From an uncultured Lachnospiraceae bacterium (GTDB lineage: Bacteria; Bacillota; Clostridia; Lachnospirales; Lachnospiraceae), in the NCBI GenBank assembly GCA_947628955.1, contig CANRBX010000010.1:1-61397 (forward strand): 61,397 nt of DNA, given 5' to 3'. The position numbers were made by a program, and so were the translations under genes. Numbering within the stretch: the stretch's first letter is position 1; each line of letters opens with the position of its first letter. Shown one piece after another: positions 59,801 to 61,397 of the stretch. The notes beneath the pieces are model-generated. The model saw nothing but the letters and a program-made list of their open reading frames with translations, searched no databases and was not told the DNA's origin.

Positions 59801-59917
59801 CCGGTCGCCCCGTCGGGGGCTTTTCTCCTGAGATCGGTTATAGTATGGCCGCTTTTGGGCGGAATATACAGGGCCGGAGAAATTTTTTTGAACAGTATTC
59901 TGAAAAATCTGTTTTGC

Positions 59918-59946
59918 TTGTCACGGCACGGAAAATGGTATATACT
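59918..59946 (+). promoter_or_regulatory. promoter of the SEC-C gene
   Basis: TTGTCA (59918-59923), 17 bp, TATACT (59941-59946), about 75 nt before the start codon. Confidence 0.78.
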
Positions 59947-60021
59947 GAGCGATGGACAGGGCGCGGCCGCGCTGCGGCGCCGCCCGGAATATACAGAATC
60001 TTATGAAGGATGGTATTGGTT

Positions 60022-60522
60022 ATGGGACTATTGCAGACATGGAGAGAGACGGCATATTCTCAGGAGACAGATAAGAAGCAGCTTGAGAAATTCTGGGCCG
60101 ACTATTTTCAGCAGGAGAAGGGCGTCTATGAGAAGCTCCTGGAAAATCCGGAGGAAGCGGTATCCGGCACGGTGAAGGAGCTGGCGGAGAAGTATGAGCT
60201 CTCCCTTATGACAATGACCGGCTTCCTGGACGGGATCAACGACAGCCTGAAGACGCCGAACCCGATCGATGAGATGGAAGAGGACACGGTGGTCAGCCTC
60301 GATTTTGACAACGAGCGTTTGTATAAGAACATGGTCGATGCGAAGGCGGACTGGCTCTACAACCTTCCGGCATGGGAGAAGATCTTTGACGAGGCGAAGC
60401 GGAAGGAGCTGTACCTGGAGGCAAAGAAGATGAACACGATCGTCAAGGGGCCCAAGATCGGCAGGAACGATCCGTGCCCATGTGGGAGCGGAAAGAAATA
60501 TAAATTTTGCTGCGGCAGATAG
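60022..60522 (+). CDS. SEC-C metal-binding motif protein
   Basis: 166 aa, soluble and highly charged. It starts [15 protein letters not shown] and ends with a zinc-binding SEC-C motif, [20 protein letters not shown], as found at the C-terminus of SecA. The middle is a helical domain of unknown function with [13 protein letters not shown] and [14 protein letters not shown] 60022 is favoured because AAGGATGG lies about 10 bp before; ATG 60010 is too close to that site. Many Clostridia carry this small protein; its role is unknown. It lies 9 bp before the next gene. Confidence 0.85.
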   Translation: MGLLQTWRETAYSQETDKKQLEKFWADYFQQEKGVYEKLLENPEEAVSGTVKELAEKYELSLMTMTGFLDGINDSLKTPNPIDEMEEDTVVSLDFDNERLYKNMVDAKADWLYNLPAWEKIFDEAKRKELYLEAKKMNTIVKGPKIGRNDPCPCGSGKKYKFCCGR

Positions 60523-60531
60523 AGGCGGCAG

Positions 60532-61296
60532 ATGAAGAGCTGTCTGCAGACGGGATGCCTGGTTCTGGGCATCCTGTGCCTTCTCTATTTTATTGTCATC
60601 ACGGCGTACGCCGGCCTGCACACAAGCCTTTCCTGGCTCTGGATATTTGGCGGGGCCTGGTTTCTGCTGCTGTGGAGGCTGCTGCTCTGCCTGGACCGGC
60701 GGCCGTCCGCGCCGCTGCGGGCAGGAGCCGGCCTGATGCTTTTCCTGGCCTGCGCGGGCCTGCTGGTGATCGCGCTGATCGGCCGGGGCGTTGCGGCGGG
60801 GATGCATGCGCAGCCGCAGGCGGGGCTGGATTACGTGATCGTTCTGGGCGCCCAGGTGCGGGGGACCGTGCCGTCCCGCGCGCTTCGCATACGCCTGGAC
60901 CGGGCGGCCAAGTACGCGCAGGAAAATCCGGGGACGCTTCTGATCCTCTCGGGAGGGCAGGGGCCGGACGAGGAGATCAGCGAGGCGGAGTGCATGTACC
61001 GCTATCTGGCGCGGCAGGGGATCCCGGAGGAGCGGCTTCTCCTGGAGGACCGCTCTGAGAGCACGGAGCAAAATCTGCGCTTCTCGGCAGAATACTTTGA
61101 CAGGACGAAGGCGCGCACCGGCGTGCTCACGAACAGCTTTCACATCTGCCGGGCGCTGATGCTGGCGAGACACCTGGGGTACGCGGATGTCTGCGGGATA
61201 CCGGCCCCGTCCGATCCGCTGATGCAGCCGCACAATGTGCTGCGGGAGATCTGCGCCCTGCTTGCCGAGGGGCTGAAGGGAAGGGGCTTCCGGTGA
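60532..61296 (+). CDS. YdcF/SanA-like membrane protein (DUF218)
   Basis: 254 aa. Three N-terminal membrane segments lie at about 5-25, 30-52 and 62-88. They are followed by an extracytoplasmic DUF218 domain: LDYVIVLGAQVRGTVPSRALRIRLD, LSGGQGPDEEISEAECMYRYL and LLEDRSESTEQNLRF. SanA/YdcF-type proteins are linked to envelope integrity and bind nucleotides or lipid-linked sugars, but the reaction is not established. It starts after GAGGCGGCAG. Confidence 0.88.
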   Translation: MKSCLQTGCLVLGILCLLYFIVITAYAGLHTSLSWLWIFGGAWFLLLWRLLLCLDRRPSAPLRAGAGLMLFLACAGLLVIALIGRGVAAGMHAQPQAGLDYVIVLGAQVRGTVPSRALRIRLDRAAKYAQENPGTLLILSGGQGPDEEISEAECMYRYLARQGIPEERLLLEDRSESTEQNLRFSAEYFDRTKARTGVLTNSFHICRALMLARHLGYADVCGIPAPSDPLMQPHNVLREICALLAEGLKGRGFR

Positions 61297-61352
61297 AAAA
61301 GATCTGTGTTTGCCGAAATTTGTTACTGTTCACACGTCCCATCAAGGCTCTA

Positions 61353-61388
61353 AATTTTATTGTGCAAGATGCTGAAAATAAAATTTAT
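61353..61388. repeat. AT-rich inverted repeat at the window end
   Basis: AAATTTTATT (61353-61362) and AATAAAATTT (about 61377-61386) form a 10-bp stem around a 14-nt loop. It could be a terminator for the upstream gene. TTATCCAC, eight of nine bases of a DnaA box, follows at the very edge. Confidence 0.45.
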
Positions 61389-61397
61389 GTTATCCAC

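Noticed and set aside
59706-59813. Small minus-strand peptide beginning MGSAYALIIGSPSDG
   Set aside because: It lacks a ribosome binding site and would run through the terminator stem; the region is better explained as a non-coding transcript.
61380-61397. Replication origin suggested by TTATCCAC at the window end
   Set aside because: Only one incomplete DnaA box is visible and dnaA or dnaN is not adjacent.

Overview
The window looks like a chromosomal segment of a high-GC Clostridia member, most likely Lachnospiraceae. The evidence is the gene content (a dcw division cluster with MraZ and two class B PBPs, a DAP-type MurE, PrkC with its phosphatase, YesM/YesN-type sugar sensing, GH36 and GH127 enzymes, a Spo0E-like small protein), the strong GGAGG ribosome binding sites and the Rho-independent terminators. 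No rRNA, CRISPR array, prophage or intact transposase was seen. One tRNA is present, tRNA-Leu(AAG) on the minus strand at 619-702.

Layout. 1-560 is a gene graveyard: remnants of a MATE transporter and of an FtsX-type ABC permease, joined to each other and frameshifted, just beyond the 3' end of the tRNA-Leu gene. 968-17459 is a dense plus-strand housekeeping run: murE, priA, def, fmt, a zinc membrane peptidase, rsmB, rlmN (broken by an in-frame TAG), PP2C phosphatase, prkC, rsgA, rpe, ychF, lgt and a Spo0E-like small ORF. 17579-30434 is the dcw cluster: promoter, four GTGG boxes at exact 10-bp spacing (MraZ operator), mraZ, rsmH, ftsL-like, two PBPs, mraY, murD, ftsW, murA, divIB. murG, murC, murB and ftsA are not in it.

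30624-48926 is an 18-kb carbohydrate island lying between divIB and ftsZ. Its first part has two different GH36-type alpha-galactosidase genes, a sugar ABC transporter (binding protein and two permeases) and a YesM/YesN two-component pair. Its second part is visibly AT-richer. It has a FadR-type GntR regulator, a gamma-lyase-type PLP enzyme, a second ABC transporter and a GH127 beta-L-arabinofuranosidase. ftsZ follows at 49131 with its own strong promoter and a 130-nt leader.

50450-61296 is mixed: a ferredoxin-type aldo/keto reductase, a Na/Pi cotransporter with a PhoU domain (minus), a MATE transporter, a hexapeptide acetyltransferase, a RelQ-type small alarmone synthetase, a 168-bp palindromic MITE-like element, an L-arabinose/L-fucose isomerase-family protein (minus), an RmlD-like reductase (minus), a possible C-rich small RNA (minus), a SEC-C protein and a YdcF/SanA-like membrane protein.

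How it fits together. The housekeeping and dcw genes make lipid-linked peptidoglycan precursors (murE, murD, murA, mraY), polymerise and cross-link them at the septum (ftsW, PBPs, ftsL, divIB, ftsZ), and adjust growth by Ser/Thr phosphorylation (prkC/PP2C) and ppGpp (RelQ). The island imports and hydrolyses alpha-galactosides and probably beta-L-arabinofuranosides. The isomerase after ftsZ could process the released L-arabinose.

A recurring oddity is short tandem duplication (minisatellites). They occur inside conserved genes (murD, the second PBP, divIB, prkC, the MATE gene, the acetyltransferase) and in several intergenic gaps. In the genes the period is nearly always a multiple of three.
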